Assembly: GCF_000455125.1 (NCBI RefSeq)
Contig: NZ_AUWR01000019.1
Span: 1-54,952 of the forward strand
DNA length: 54,952 nucleotides
Reading direction: 5' to 3'
From: Mycobacterium sp. UM_WGJ
GTDB taxonomy: Bacteria > Actinomycetota > Actinomycetes > Mycobacteriales > Mycobacteriaceae
A program made the translations under genes and the position numbers. The notes beneath the pieces are model-generated. The model worked only from the letters and a program-made list of their open reading frames with translations. It was not told the origin of the DNA and did no database searches. Below, piece by piece: positions 33,138 through 42,816 of this stretch (the first letter of the stretch is position 1; the number at the start of each line of letters is the position of its first letter).

Positions 33138-33641
33138 TCACACCGCCCGCAGATAGCGCTTGGCGATGGTGCGCTGCGCCAGCCGCCCGATCGGACCGGC
33201 TGCCCTGGTCCACCAGGTGGCGGGCCGGGAGAACGCCCGCACCTGCGCGTACACCGTCTCGTCGGCCGGGTCGTAGCGCACCGAGAACAGTTCCTCACCG
33301 GATTCGGGATGCCCGGCCAGCGTGCCGTAGGCGAAACCGCGCCGGTTGAGCTCGTTGACGACGTAGACCACCCGGCACGGCGCGCTCAGCACGCCCAGAC
33401 GTACGCGCGCCACCGCGTCCACCGCGGCGATGTCGCTGTCGGCGTGCACCCGAACCCCCAGCCCAGCGCCGCGCAACATGCCCCAGCGCAGCACCGCATC
33501 GCCGGCCTCCTCGAAACGCCGGCGACCCTTGCCGATCGGTGCGCTCAGGTCGAGGTGGTGATACCCGTCGGGCAGCGTTGCGGCGGTAGCGCCCACTTCG
33601 GCGTAGGTGAGCGGCAACCCGCGCAGCGTGCTCAAGTCCAC
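33138..33641 (-). CDS. DUF1990 family protein
   Basis: A 167-aa protein of the DUF1990 group, of unknown function. Recognisable stretches: LPLTYAEVGATAATLPDGYHHL, ARVRLGVLSAPCRVVYVVNEL, RRGFAYGTLAGHPESGEELFSV and FSRPATWWTRAAGPIGRLAQR, the typical C-terminus. The GTG at 33641 has AAGG seven bases upstream; the longer in-frame extension overlaps the divergent thioesterase promoter. Confidence 0.82.
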   Translation of the reverse strand: MDLSTLRGLPLTYAEVGATAATLPDGYHHLDLSAPIGKGRRRFEEAGDAVLRWGMLRGAGLGVRVHADSDIAAVDAVARVRLGVLSAPCRVVYVVNELNRRGFAYGTLAGHPESGEELFSVRYDPADETVYAQVRAFSRPATWWTRAAGPIGRLAQRTIAKRYLRAV

Positions 33642-33705
33642 GGCCCAACCTTGCCATCGCGGGAGCGCCGCCGGCACCCCAATTGCCGGAACGTTAAATA
33701 GGGGA

Positions 33706-34320
33706 GTGAGTGCCCCACATGCCGGCGGCGGCTTCAACCCGCCCGAACCGACCGAAAAGGGCGGGCCGGACTACGGCCGGTTCTTGGAGAACGTGCGCGC
33801 CCTGCAGGACCACGCCCGTGCCGCCGACGCCCCCGCCGAGGTGATCAGCCGCGCCGCCGACGCACTGGCAGAGGTGTGCGCGCTGCTGGCGCCGTTCGAC
33901 ACCGATGAATGGTCCTCACCGTCCGGGCGACGGCTGGACCTGCCGATGCGCGGCAACCTGCTGGCAGTGCCGATGAAGCTCAAGAAGGGCGACGACGGGC
34001 GGTTGCGCGGCTGGGCCCGGTTCCGGCGATTCCACCTGGGGCGCAACGGCGCGGCGCACGGCGGGGCCATCGGGTTGCTGTTCGACTCGGTGCTGGGAAC
34101 CGCGTCCTGGCTGCTGACCGGTGGGCCCTATCAACGCACCGCCTACCTGCACCTCAACTACCGCCAGATCGTCCCGATCGACAAGGAGTTGCAGGTCGAA
34201 GCGTGGATCAGCCGGACGGAGGGACGCAAGATCTTCGTCGAGACCAGACTCTGCGACGGCGACACCGTGCTGACCGACGGCGAGGCGTTGTTCGTGGTGC
34301 TCAAACCCGGCCAACCATGA
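33706..34320 (+). CDS. PaaI-type hotdog thioesterase
   Basis: A 204-aa protein. The hotdog domain occupies about residues 80-200 and carries FHLGRNGAAHGGAIGLLFDSVLGTA. The HGG motif and following Asp are the acyl-CoA thioesterase signature. HLNYRQIVPIDKELQVEAWISRTEGRKIFVETRL is the central strand region. An alpha-helical N-terminal extension of about 80 aa is present. Substrate unknown. GTG 33706 starts SAPHAGGGFNPP; no clear ribosome site is present. Confidence 0.83.
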   Translation: MSAPHAGGGFNPPEPTEKGGPDYGRFLENVRALQDHARAADAPAEVISRAADALAEVCALLAPFDTDEWSSPSGRRLDLPMRGNLLAVPMKLKKGDDGRLRGWARFRRFHLGRNGAAHGGAIGLLFDSVLGTASWLLTGGPYQRTAYLHLNYRQIVPIDKELQVEAWISRTEGRKIFVETRLCDGDTVLTDGEALFVVLKPGQP

Positions 34321-34360
34321 ACCCGGCGTACTCGCGAACGGCTGGCCACCAGCGCCCCGA

Positions 34361-34366
34361 TAGCAT
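34361..34366 (+). promoter_or_regulatory. Possible -10 element for the thrS operon
   Basis: TAGCAT (TANNNT) lies 47 bases before the thrS ATG at 34414, in the 93-base gap behind the thioesterase gene. A TTGGAG ribosome site is present nearer the ATG. No T-box-like structure was recognised. Confidence 0.3.
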
Positions 34367-34413
34367 GGTCGCGGACGTTTCTAGCCCCTAGCTACCCCCT
34401 TGGAGACCACGTC

Positions 34414-36492
34414 ATGACCGCGCCCGCCATCCCCGCCCCGGCAAGCCCGATCCGGGTGGCTGCCGGGACCACCGCGGCCGCGGCGGTGCGCGCAGCGGGC
34501 CTGCCCGACCGGGGAGCCCCGAACGCCGTTGTGGTGGTGCGCGACGCCGAGGGCCGACTGCGCGACCTGAGCTGGACTCCCGAGGTCGACGCCGAGGTGA
34601 CCCCGGTGGCCGCCGACACCGACGACGGCCGCAGCGTGATCCGGCACTCGTGCGCCCACGTGCTGGCCCAGGCGGTGCAGGACCTGTTTCCGGCCGCCAA
34701 ACTCGGCATCGGCCCGCCGATCACCGACGGCTTCTACTACGACTTCGACGTACCCGAGGCGTTCACCCCCGAGGATCTGGCCAAGCTGGAGAAGCGGATG
34801 CGCGCCATCATCAAGGACGGGCAGCTGTTCTCTCGGCGCGTCTACGAATCCAAGGATGCCGCACGCGCTGAATTGGCCGGCGAGCCCTACAAGCTCGAGC
34901 TGGTCGACGACAAGTCTGGTGACAGCGACATCATGGAAGTCGGCGGCGACGAACTCACCGCCTACGACAACTTGAATCCCCGCACCCGGGAACGGGTTTG
35001 GGGTGATCTGTGCCGCGGCCCGCACATCCCGACCACCCGGTTCATCCCGGCTTTCAAGCTCACCCGATCCTCGGCCGCCTATTGGCGCGGTGACCAGAAC
35101 AACGCCAGCCTGCAGCGCGTCTACGGCACCGCATGGGAATCGCAGGAGGCACTGGACAGTCATCTCGAACTGATCGAGGAGGCGCTGCGCCGCGATCACC
35201 GCAAACTCGGGGTCGAGCTGGACCTGTTCAGCTTTCCCGACGAAATCGGTTCGGGGCTACCGGTTTTCCACCCCAAGGGCGGAATCATCCGTCGGGAGCT
35301 GGAGGAATACTCGCGGCGCAAGCACATCGAGGCCGGTTACCAGTTCGTCAACACCCCGCACATCACCAAGTCCGAACTCTACGAGACCTCCGGACACCTG
35401 GAGTGGTACCGCGAGGGCATGTACCCGGCGATGCACATCGACGCGGAGTTCGCCGAGGACGGCACGCTGCGCAAGCCGGGCCAGGACTACTACCTCAAGC
35501 CGATGAACTGCCCGATGCACCACCTGATCTTCCGGTCGCGGGGACGCTCCTACCGGGAACTTCCGTTGCGGCTCTTCGAGTTCGGCAGCGTCTACCGCTA
35601 CGAGCGTTCCGGCGTGGTGCACGGGCTGACCCGGGTGCGCGGGATGACTCAGGACGACGCGCACATCTACTGCACCCGCGAAAGCATGCGTGACGAGCTG
35701 ACCTCGTTGCTGCGCTTCGTGTTGGACCTGCTCGCCGACTACGGCCTGGACGACTACTTCCTGGAGCTGTCCACCAAGGACCCGGAGAAATATGTCGGCT
35801 CCGACGAGGTGTGGGAGGAGGCGACCGACACCCTGCGTGAGGTCGCCGAGGCGTCCGGACTGACCCTGGTACCGGACCCGGGCGGTGCCGCCTTCTACGG
35901 ACCGAAGATCTCGGTGCAGGTCAAAGATGCGCTCGGGCGCAGCTGGCAGATGTCGACCATCCAGCTCGACTTCAACATGCCCGACCGCTTCGAGCTGGAG
36001 TACACCGCCTCCGACGGGACCCGGCAGCGGCCCGTGCTCATCCACCGGGCGCTGTTCGGTTCGATCGAGCGCTTCTTCGGTGTGCTGACCGAGCACTACG
36101 CCGGCGCCTTCCCGGCCTGGCTGGCGCCGGTCCAGGTGGTCGGCATCCCGGTCGCCGACCAGCACGTGGCCTACCTGGACGACCTCGCCGGGCAACTGCG
36201 TCGCCACGGGGTGCGGGTCGAGGTCGACGCCAGCGACGACCGGATGCCGAAGAAGATCGTCAACCACACCAACCAGAAGGTGCCGTTCATGCTGCTGGCC
36301 GGCGACCGCGATGTCGAGGCGGGCGCGGTCAGCTTCCGGTTCGCCGACCGCACGCAGATCAACGGGGTGCCGCGCGATGAGGCGGTGGCGGCCATCGTCG
36401 GCTGGATCGCCGCACGCGCCAACACCGTGCCGACCGCGGAGACGGTCAAGGTGGGCCTCGAGGCGGGCTCCGAGGCGAGTGAGGCGAAGTGA
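34414..36492 (+). CDS. thrS: Threonyl-tRNA synthetase
   Basis: A 692-aa class II synthetase, the same length as in M. tuberculosis. Domains in order: TGS-like N-terminus (about 1-70), the editing domain with [16 protein letters not shown] (HxxxH) and [10 protein letters not shown], the catalytic core with [22 protein letters not shown] (motif 2 region, zinc ligand Cys) and [23 protein letters not shown] (motif 3), then the anticodon-binding domain from about 580. It charges tRNA-Thr. It heads a six-gene run with overlaps or near-overlaps (thrS, HIT, pgsA1, patA, pimA, NUDIX). The stop overlaps the HIT gene by four bases. Confidence 0.97.
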   Translation: MTAPAIPAPASPIRVAAGTTAAAAVRAAGLPDRGAPNAVVVVRDAEGRLRDLSWTPEVDAEVTPVAADTDDGRSVIRHSCAHVLAQAVQDLFPAAKLGIGPPITDGFYYDFDVPEAFTPEDLAKLEKRMRAIIKDGQLFSRRVYESKDAARAELAGEPYKLELVDDKSGDSDIMEVGGDELTAYDNLNPRTRERVWGDLCRGPHIPTTRFIPAFKLTRSSAAYWRGDQNNASLQRVYGTAWESQEALDSHLELIEEALRRDHRKLGVELDLFSFPDEIGSGLPVFHPKGGIIRRELEEYSRRKHIEAGYQFVNTPHITKSELYETSGHLEWYREGMYPAMHIDAEFAEDGTLRKPGQDYYLKPMNCPMHHLIFRSRGRSYRELPLRLFEFGSVYRYERSGVVHGLTRVRGMTQDDAHIYCTRESMRDELTSLLRFVLDLLADYGLDDYFLELSTKDPEKYVGSDEVWEEATDTLREVAEASGLTLVPDPGGAAFYGPKISVQVKDALGRSWQMSTIQLDFNMPDRFELEYTASDGTRQRPVLIHRALFGSIERFFGVLTEHYAGAFPAWLAPVQVVGIPVADQHVAYLDDLAGQLRRHGVRVEVDASDDRMPKKIVNHTNQKVPFMLLAGDRDVEAGAVSFRFADRTQINGVPRDEAVAAIVGWIAARANTVPTAETVKVGLEAGSEASEAK

Positions 36493-37058
36493 GCGGCGAG
36501 CAGACCGGCGAGGAGGCGATCGTCGACACCGGCGCCGGTGATCCCGACCGACTGGAGCGACTGTGGACGCCCTACCGGATGAACTATCTGGCCGAGGCGC
36601 CGCTGAAGCGTGCGGACTCCGGGTCGGCGCGATCCACCCAACCGTTCACCGACATCCCCACGCTCTCCGATGAGGACGGGCTGGTGGTGGCGCGCGGTGA
36701 TCACGTCTATGCGGTGCTCAATCTCTATCCGTACAACCCGGGCCATCTGATGGTGGTGCCCTACCGGCGGTTCTCGGAGTTCGAAGACCTCACCGATGAC
36801 GAGGGCAGCGAGCTGATGGCGTTCATCCAGAAGGCGATCCGCGTCATCAAGGCCGTGTCACGTCCGCACGGATTCAATGTCGGGATGAACCTCGGCGAGT
36901 CGGCCGGCGGGTCACTGGCCGAGCACCTGCACGTGCATGTGGTGCCGCGCTGGGGCGGTGACGCGAACTTCATCACGATCGTCGGCGGCTCCAAGGTGAT
37001 CCCGCAACTGCTGCGCGACACCCGCCGATTGCTCGCCGACGAGTGGGCCAAGCAGTAA
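36489..37058 (+). CDS. HIT-family AP4A phosphorylase-like protein (Rv2613c-like)
   Basis: A 189-aa histidine-triad protein. The triad HLHVHVVPR is at H146, H148 and H150, with the nucleotide-binding region [23 protein letters not shown] upstream. M. tuberculosis Rv2613c was characterised as a diadenosine tetraphosphate phosphorylase, and the same role is likely. The GTG start overlaps thrS by four bases; aminoacyl-tRNA synthetases are a source of AP4A, which makes the pairing sensible. The stop shares one base with the pgsA1 ATG (TAATG). Confidence 0.9.
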   Translation: MSGEQTGEEAIVDTGAGDPDRLERLWTPYRMNYLAEAPLKRADSGSARSTQPFTDIPTLSDEDGLVVARGDHVYAVLNLYPYNPGHLMVVPYRRFSEFEDLTDDEGSELMAFIQKAIRVIKAVSRPHGFNVGMNLGESAGGSLAEHLHVHVVPRWGGDANFITIVGGSKVIPQLLRDTRRLLADEWAKQ

Positions 37059-37732
37059 TGAGCAGGCTGCCGTTTCTGTCGCGGGCAACGTTCGCCGGCA
37101 TCACCACGCCGGTGGCGCGGGTCCTGCTGCGAGCCGGACTCACCGCCGACATCGTCACGATGGTGGGCACCGCCGGCGCGGTGTTGGCGGCGCTGACACT
37201 GTTCCCGACCGGTCAGCTGTTCGCCGGCACCCTGATCGTCTGGTTCTTCGTGCATTTCGACATGGTCGACGGAGCGATGGCTCGGCAAAGCGGCGGCGGC
37301 AGCGCGTTCGGTGCGGTCCTGGACGCCACCTGCGACCGGATCAGTGACGGCGCGGTGTTCTGCGGGCTGGCCTGGTGGGCGGCGTTCGGTCTGGACAACC
37401 CGCCACTGGTGGTGGCCACTTTGATCTGCCTGGTCACCTCGCAGGTGATCTCCTACATCAAGGCCCGCGCGGAGGCCAGCGGACTGCGCGGTGACGGCGG
37501 CTACATCGAGCGGCCCGAACGGCTGATCATCGTGCTGGTGGGCGCCGGATTGTCCGGCCTGCCGGTATTTCCGCTGCCGTGGGCGTTGCCGGTGGCGATG
37601 TGGCTGCTGGCAGTGGCCAGCCTGATCACCTGCGCCCAGCGCCTGCACACCGTGCGGACCTCGCCGGGCGCGGTGGAGCCGTTGCCGCAGATGTCCGACA
37701 GTTCCGACGGTGAGGAAACCGCGGGACCGTGA
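37058..37732 (+). CDS. pgsA1: Phosphatidylinositol phosphate synthase PgsA1
   Basis: A 224-aa membrane CDP-alcohol phosphotransferase. It makes phosphatidylinositol phosphate from CDP-diacylglycerol and inositol 1-phosphate, the precursor of PIM, LM and LAM. The full signature DGx2ARx8Gx3Dx3D is readable: D71-G72, A75-R76, G85, D89, D93, with an extra D68 just upstream as in the family. About six hydrophobic helices. ATG 37058 overlaps the HIT stop, and the stop overlaps patA by four bases. Confidence 0.95.
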   Translation: MSRLPFLSRATFAGITTPVARVLLRAGLTADIVTMVGTAGAVLAALTLFPTGQLFAGTLIVWFFVHFDMVDGAMARQSGGGSAFGAVLDATCDRISDGAVFCGLAWWAAFGLDNPPLVVATLICLVTSQVISYIKARAEASGLRGDGGYIERPERLIIVLVGAGLSGLPVFPLPWALPVAMWLLAVASLITCAQRLHTVRTSPGAVEPLPQMSDSSDGEETAGP

Positions 37733-38673
37733 CCTTCATTCCGAGCGGCCTGCGAGTTCCCGGGCTCAGCCAGCTGGATGCCTGGGCCACCGACGCCGGA
37801 TTCGCGGCGGGTTGGATGCTGGTGCGTGCGATGCCGGAATTCTTCGCTCGCAACGCATTCGACGCCGGCGCCCTGTTCGCCTCGCGCGGCGGGGGACCCG
37901 AGCAGTTGCGCAAGAACTTGGCCCGCGTCGTCGGGGTGGCGCCGCAGGAGGTCTCGGCGGAGCTGATGCGGGCCTCGCTGACGTCCTATGCGCGCTACTG
38001 GCGTGAGGCGTTCCGCCTGCCCGCCATGGACCACGCGGCGCTGGCGGCGCAGCTGCACGAAACGGTGCGGGGCCGCGACCACGTCACCGCGGCGCTGGCG
38101 GCCGGACGTGGGGCGGTGTTGGCGTTGCCGCACAGCGGCAACTGGGACATGGCCGGGGTATGGCTGGCCCAGACCCACGGCGGATTCACCACTGTCGCCG
38201 AGCGCCTCAAACCCGAATCGCTCTACCGGAGGTTCCTGGCGTTTCGGGAGAGCCTGGGTTTCGAGGTGCTGCCGTTGTCCGGCGGCCCCCGGCCACCGTT
38301 CGAGGTTCTCGCCGAGCGACTCTCCGGCAACGGCCTGGTGTGTCTTATGGCTGACCGCGACCTGACCCGCAACGGAGTGGCGGTCAACTTCTTCGGCGAC
38401 GTCACGCGGATGCCGGCCGGTTCGGCGAGACTCGCGATCGAGACCGGCGCACCGCTGCTCCCGGTGCACTGCTGGTTCGACGGAGCGGGCTGGGGCATCG
38501 ATATCCAGGCCCCGCTGGACTGCAGCAGCGGGGAGGTCGGCCTGATCACCCAGGCGCTGGCCGACAAGTTCGCCGAGGGCATCGCGACGTACCCGCAGGA
38601 CTGGCACATGATGCAGCCGCAGTGGATCGCCGACCTTCCCGAATCGCGACGGGCGCGCTTGGGGGAGACCTGA
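37729..38673 (+). CDS. patA: Phosphatidylinositol mannoside acyltransferase PatA
   Basis: A 314-aa LpxL/HtrB-type membrane-associated acyltransferase (Rv2611c is 316 aa). It transfers palmitate to the 6-position of the mannose on PIM. The HX4D catalytic motif is H135-SGNW-D140. RGAVLALPHSGNWDMAGVWLAQ and GTPLL-like ETGAPLLPVHCWFD support the family. GTG start overlaps pgsA1 by four bases; ATG of pimA overlaps its stop. Confidence 0.94.
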   Translation: MTFIPSGLRVPGLSQLDAWATDAGFAAGWMLVRAMPEFFARNAFDAGALFASRGGGPEQLRKNLARVVGVAPQEVSAELMRASLTSYARYWREAFRLPAMDHAALAAQLHETVRGRDHVTAALAAGRGAVLALPHSGNWDMAGVWLAQTHGGFTTVAERLKPESLYRRFLAFRESLGFEVLPLSGGPRPPFEVLAERLSGNGLVCLMADRDLTRNGVAVNFFGDVTRMPAGSARLAIETGAPLLPVHCWFDGAGWGIDIQAPLDCSSGEVGLITQALADKFAEGIATYPQDWHMMQPQWIADLPESRRARLGET

Positions 38674-39797
38674 TGCGGATCGGCATGGTCTGCCCCTACT
38701 CGTTCGATGTGCCGGGCGGGGTGCAGGCTCATGTGTTGCAGCTGGCGGAGGTGCTGCGCGCCCGCGGACACCACGTCAGCGTGTTGGCGCCGGCGTCGCC
38801 CGATGTCGTGCTGCCCGACTATGTGGTGTCTGCCGGCAAGGCCGTCGCGATCCCGTACAACGGTTCGGTGGCCCGACTTCAGTTCAGCCCGGCTGCCTAT
38901 CGCAAGGTCAAACGGTGGCTCATGAAGGGCGACTTTGATGTGCTGCACCTGCACGAGCCGAACGCCCCCAGCCTGTCGATGCTGGCGCTGAACGTGGCCG
39001 AGGGCCCGATCGTGGCGACGTTTCACACCTCGACCACAAAATCGCTGACATTGAGTGTGGTGCAGGGCCTGCTGCGGCCGATGCACGAGAAGATCATCGG
39101 CCGCATCGCGGTTTCCGATCTGGCCCGGCGCTGGCAGATGGAGGCCCTGGGCTCTGATGCGGTCGAGATACCCAACGGGGTCGACGTGGCTGCGTTCGCG
39201 ACGGCGCAGCCCCTGCCGGGTTATCCGCGGGCGGGCCGCACGGTGCTGTTTCTCGGCCGCTACGACGAACCGCGCAAGGGGATGTCGGTACTACTGGGAG
39301 CGCTGCCGGCTCTGGTCGAGCAACACGCCGACGTGCAGGTGTTGATCGTCGGGCGAGGCGACGAGGACGACTTACGCCGCAACGCAGGGGAATTGGCGAG
39401 CCACCTGCGTTTCTTGGGTCAGGTCGACGATGCCGAGAAGGCCTCGGCCCTGCGCAGCGCCGATGTGTACTGCGCTCCCAACACCGGTGGGGAGAGCTTC
39501 GGGATCGTCCTGGCCGAGGCGATGGCCGCCGGAACCGCGGTGGTCGCCAGCGACCTGGACGCCTTTCGCCGGGTGCTGGGCGACGGAGAAGCCGGTCGGT
39601 TGGTCCCGGTTGACGACTCCGCGGCGTTGGCCGCCGCCCTGATCGAAGTGCTCGACGATGATGTGCTGCGGGCGTCGTATGTGGCGGCCGGCGCGGAGGC
39701 GGTCCGCCGCTTCGACTGGCCGGTGGTCGCCGACCAGATCATCCGGGTCTACGAGACGGTCGCCGGGGTCGGCAGCAAGGTGACGGTGGGCGACTGA
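38673..39797 (+). CDS. pimA: Phosphatidylinositol mannosyltransferase PimA
   Basis: A 374-aa GT-B (GT4) glycosyltransferase that adds the first mannose from GDP-mannose to PI at the cytoplasmic face. Seen: the N-terminal GMVCPYSFDVPGGVQAHVLQLAEVL with its Gly-Gly loop, HLHEPNAPSLS, FLGRYDEPRKGMSVLLGAL, and the EX7E-type GGESFGIVLAEAMAAGTAVVAS. Start ATG 38673 sits behind GGGGGAG and overlaps patA. The NUDIX gene ATG overlaps its stop by one base. A longer in-frame start at 38622 is rejected. Confidence 0.96.
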   Translation: MRIGMVCPYSFDVPGGVQAHVLQLAEVLRARGHHVSVLAPASPDVVLPDYVVSAGKAVAIPYNGSVARLQFSPAAYRKVKRWLMKGDFDVLHLHEPNAPSLSMLALNVAEGPIVATFHTSTTKSLTLSVVQGLLRPMHEKIIGRIAVSDLARRWQMEALGSDAVEIPNGVDVAAFATAQPLPGYPRAGRTVLFLGRYDEPRKGMSVLLGALPALVEQHADVQVLIVGRGDEDDLRRNAGELASHLRFLGQVDDAEKASALRSADVYCAPNTGGESFGIVLAEAMAAGTAVVASDLDAFRRVLGDGEAGRLVPVDDSAALAAALIEVLDDDVLRASYVAAGAEAVRRFDWPVVADQIIRVYETVAGVGSKVTVGD

Positions 39798-40846
39798 TGG
39801 AGCTGACCATCGTGGCAACCGTGCTGGTGCTGGTCGTGGTGGCGGTGCTGGCCGCCGCGGTGGCCTGGGCGTACCAGACCGCCAACCGGCTCAACCGGCT
39901 GCATGTGCGCTGTGACCTGTCCTGGCAGGCGCTGGACGGGGCGCTGGCGCGCCGCGCGGTGGTGGCCCGGGCGGTCGCGATCGACGCCTACGGGGACCAG
40001 GTGGCCGGCCGGCGACTGGCGGCCGTTGCCGATGTCGCCGAGCGGGCGCCGCGCCACGCGCGGGAGGCCGCCGAGAACGCGCTGTCGGCCGAGTTGGCGA
40101 TGGTCGATGCCCAGTCGCTGCCGCATGTGATGGTCGCCGAATTGGCGGACGCCGAAGCGCGAGTGCTGTTGGCCCGCCGGTTCCACAATGACGCGGTCCG
40201 TGACACGGTGGCACTGCGGGAACGACCGCTGGTTCGGGTCCTGCACTTGGGCGGAACGGCGCCGATGCCAACGTATTTCGAGATTGTGGAGCGCGCAGGC
40301 ATGGTCGCCCACGGCGGTCTCGGAGTGCTGGACCCGCGCGTCTCGGCGCGGGTGGTGCTGCTCGACGAGGGCGGATCGGTGCTGTTGTTGTGCGGTCACG
40401 ATCCGGCGCTGGCCGATGATGCGGCCAACCCGGCGCCACGGTGGTGGTTCACCGTCGGCGGGCAGGTGCTGCCGGACGAGTCACTGGCCGAGGCGGCGGC
40501 CCGCGAACTGGCCGAGGAGACCGGTCTGCGGGTCGAACCCGGTGCGCTGGTCGGACCGATCTGGCGGCGCGACGCGGTGTTCGAGTTCAACGGCGAGCGC
40601 CTCGACAGCCAGGAGTTCTTCTTCGTCCACCGCACTGCGCGGTTCGAGCCGTCTGGGGTGGGCCGGACCGGGCTGGAGCAGCGCTACCTGCACGGTCACC
40701 GCTGGTGTGATCCCGCAGAGATCGCGTCCCTGGCCGCCGGCGGTCAAAAGGTTTACCCGCTGCAACTGGGTGACCGTCTGGCCGAGGCGGCTCGCGCGGC
40801 CGACGGCGTCGCCGGAGCCGATGCCGATCTTCGGCGGATTTCCTGA
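39797..40846 (+). CDS. Membrane-anchored NUDIX hydrolase (Rv2609c-like)
   Basis: A 349-aa protein. An N-terminal transmembrane helix (TIVATVLVLVVVAVLAAAVAW) precedes a coiled, LemA-like helical region (about 40-130). The C-terminal NUDIX domain carries the complete box GGQVLPDESLAEAAARELAEETGLRV (GX5EX7REUXEEXGU). The substrate nucleotide diphosphate is unknown. It is the last gene of the thrS-to-PIM operon and shares one base with the pimA stop. In M. tuberculosis, PPE42 and pdxH follow; here an alcohol dehydrogenase follows instead. Confidence 0.87.
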   Translation: MELTIVATVLVLVVVAVLAAAVAWAYQTANRLNRLHVRCDLSWQALDGALARRAVVARAVAIDAYGDQVAGRRLAAVADVAERAPRHAREAAENALSAELAMVDAQSLPHVMVAELADAEARVLLARRFHNDAVRDTVALRERPLVRVLHLGGTAPMPTYFEIVERAGMVAHGGLGVLDPRVSARVVLLDEGGSVLLLCGHDPALADDAANPAPRWWFTVGGQVLPDESLAEAAARELAEETGLRVEPGALVGPIWRRDAVFEFNGERLDSQEFFFVHRTARFEPSGVGRTGLEQRYLHGHRWCDPAEIASLAAGGQKVYPLQLGDRLAEAARAADGVAGADADLRRIS

Positions 40847-40906
40847 CCTACGCGGCTTAGGCTGAACTGGCCTTGGCCCGTCATCCTCGCTACCCAGGGA
40901 GCCGCC

Positions 40907-41920
40907 ATGCCAACACATCGCGCTGTTCACGTAGCCGCTGTCGATGCGCCGCTGACGCTTGTCGATGTCGAGACCGCCGCGCCCGGGCCCGGTCAGGTCC
41001 GTATCGCCGTCGCCGCCTGCGGTGTCTGCGGCACCGATCACGCCTTCGTCAGCGGTGGCTTCCCCGCCATGACCTGGCCGCTGACCCTGGGCCACGAGAT
41101 CGCCGGCACGATCGTCGAATTGGGGTCGGGCGTGACGGATTGGCAGCTCGGCGAACGGGTCGCGGTCGGCTGGTTCGGCGGACACTGCAACCACTGCATT
41201 CCTTGCCGCAAAGGCGATTTCATTCACTGCGTCAACGCCTCGGTGCCCAGCTGGCACTACCCGGGAGGTTACGCCGAATCGGTGACGGTTCCGGCCAACG
41301 CGTTGGCCCGAATCCCCGACGAGCTGTCCTTCGTCGAAGCCGCGCCCATGGGCTGCGCCGGTGTCACCACCTACCACGCGCTGCGGTCTACCCGGGCGCG
41401 TCCGGGGGATCGGGTCGCGGTGCTCGGCCTGGGTGGTTTGGGGCACCTGGGCGTGCAGTTCGCCCGGGCGATGGGCTTCGAGACCATCGCGATCGCACGT
41501 GGAGCAGCCAAGGAAGCCGACGCGCTTGCGCTCGGTGCCCACCACTACATCGACTCGACCGCCGGCGACGTCGCTGCGGCGATGGCCGCGCTGGGCGGTG
41601 CGTCGGTGGTGCTGGCCACGGCGGCCAATTCGCGAGCGATGGCCGACACTCTCGGCGGGCTGGCGCCGCGCGGGGAACTGGTGATCATCGGGGTCACCGG
41701 CGAGCCACTGCCGATCGCCCCCGTACAGCTGATCACCCCCGGGCTCAGCGTCACCGGCCACCCGTCGGGCACCGCCCGCGATATCGAGGAGACCATGGCC
41801 TTCGCGGTGCTGTCCGGGGTTCGGGCCCATGTCGAGGAGCGTCCGCTGGCCCAGGCCGCCGAAGCCTATGCCGCCATGGCAGAGGGGCGGGCCCGCTACC
41901 GCATGGTCTTGACCGTCTGA
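40907..41920 (+). CDS. Zinc-dependent alcohol dehydrogenase (MDR family)
   Basis: A 337-aa medium-chain dehydrogenase. Catalytic zinc ligands are C41 (CGVCGTDHAF) and H63-E64 (LGHEIAGTIVELG). A structural-zinc-like cluster is CNHCIPCRKGDFIHC. The NAD(P) Rossmann motif is VAVLGLGGLGHLGVQFA. Substrate unknown. ATG 40907 has GGGAG six bases upstream. TAGGCT at 40858-40863 may be its -10. It converges with a COQ4-like gene 13 bases away. It occupies the site where M. tuberculosis has PPE42/pdxH. Confidence 0.9.
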   Translation: MPTHRAVHVAAVDAPLTLVDVETAAPGPGQVRIAVAACGVCGTDHAFVSGGFPAMTWPLTLGHEIAGTIVELGSGVTDWQLGERVAVGWFGGHCNHCIPCRKGDFIHCVNASVPSWHYPGGYAESVTVPANALARIPDELSFVEAAPMGCAGVTTYHALRSTRARPGDRVAVLGLGGLGHLGVQFARAMGFETIAIARGAAKEADALALGAHHYIDSTAGDVAAAMAALGGASVVLATAANSRAMADTLGGLAPRGELVIIGVTGEPLPIAPVQLITPGLSVTGHPSGTARDIEETMAFAVLSGVRAHVEERPLAQAAEAYAAMAEGRARYRMVLTV

Positions 41921-41933
41921 CCGACGGCCGGAT

Positions 41934-42722
41934 TCAGGCGGCCGGCAACGTCGCGTCGTAATCCCAGCGGGTCGGCGGTCTCATGCCCGGCGGCATCCAG
42001 CTGATGAACATATGACCGGCCGGGTGGGCGCTAGGCGTCGGCATCACGCCCAACGCCGCGCGAACCTCGGTGATCGGCTGGTCCAGCAGCTCCTCATAGG
42101 GCGCTGCCATCAGGTTGTCGGCGCGTTGGCCGCGGCGGACCGCTTCGCGGAAGTAACGGAGTTTGCGCACTGGCGAGGCCGGGATGAGGGGTCCGAGCAG
42201 CCCGAGGGTCAGCGCCTTGAGTGCGCCGGACGGTTCCATCTGGCCGCAGTGAAACCCCAGATTGCCGAACTCGCCGCCCATGTCCGGACCGTAGCCGCCC
42301 AGGGTGTGGAACATGTCGTGTAGGGCGGTGCCGCGCCGCATCATGTAGAAGAAATCGTCGTCCCAGCCGCGACGCTCCGCGATCGGCCGGATCACCGTGT
42401 CCACGTCGAACACCCCGGCGTCCAAGCGATTGGTGCGCAGAAACGAGCGGTAGGCGTGGCCGAGCGAGCCGTGCGGCAACGAGGCCAGATAGTCGTCGTC
42501 GCCGAGCAGCGCTAACAGATCGGGCTTCTCGGCGAACAGGCGCCGGCCGTTGGGATGCGCGCGCAGTTGGTGATAACTGCGGGCCAGAATCGGAGCCGCC
42601 AAGCCGACGATCAACTCGAAGGCGGATCCTCCGTTGCGGCCCGGATCGGCCAGCAGGCGCCAGGAGCCGGCCACGGCCCGCCAGTCTCGTTGCTCGGGAA
42701 CGCCGGTAGTCGTTGCCGCCAT
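41934..42722 (-). CDS. COQ4-family protein
   Basis: A 262-aa protein containing the full COQ4 metal motif HDxxHx11E: H135, D136, H139 and E151 within GTALHDMFHTLGGYGPDMGGE, followed by FGNLGFH. The helical surroundings (RPIAERRGWDDDFFYMMRRGTALHD; LKALTLGLLGPLIPASPVRKL) also fit COQ4. Eukaryotic and proteobacterial COQ4 acts on C1 of the ubiquinone head-group precursor. Mycobacteria use menaquinone, so a different quinone-like or lipid substrate is implied. The ATG has GGAAGG eight bases upstream. Divergent from a TetR gene with a palindrome between them. Confidence 0.82.
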   Translation of the reverse strand: MAATTTGVPEQRDWRAVAGSWRLLADPGRNGGSAFELIVGLAAPILARSYHQLRAHPNGRRLFAEKPDLLALLGDDDYLASLPHGSLGHAYRSFLRTNRLDAGVFDVDTVIRPIAERRGWDDDFFYMMRRGTALHDMFHTLGGYGPDMGGEFGNLGFHCGQMEPSGALKALTLGLLGPLIPASPVRKLRYFREAVRRGQRADNLMAAPYEELLDQPITEVRAALGVMPTPSAHPAGHMFISWMPPGMRPPTRWDYDATLPAA

Positions 42723-42770
42723 ACGACGAGCCTTCCGTCGGAAACGCGGGGTGATGCAGTGCGGTTAATA

Positions 42771-42796
42771 ATAGACATATGCCTTGGAATGTCCAT
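42771..42796. promoter_or_regulatory. Palindromic operator between the COQ4-like gene and tetR
   Basis: ATAGACAT (42771-42778), N10, ATGTCCAT (42789-42796) forms an 8+8 palindrome with one mismatched pair. On the minus strand TATTAT (42773-42768) is a perfect TANNNT -10 for the COQ4-like gene, with TGGACA 16 bases further up as -35, so the palindrome covers the promoter. This is typical of a TetR regulator repressing its divergent neighbour. Confidence 0.55.
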
Positions 42797-42816
42797 ATAA
42801 CTCGGCCGGGCGAGAC

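Noticed and set aside
34321-34413. T-box riboswitch in front of thrS.
   Set aside because: Only 93 bases separate the previous stop from the ATG, with no antiterminator-like bulge or terminator hairpin visible.
40481-41830. 449-codon minus-strand frame opposite the NUDIX and alcohol dehydrogenase genes.
   Set aside because: It spans two well-supported plus-strand genes and the gap between them. No homology is recognisable.
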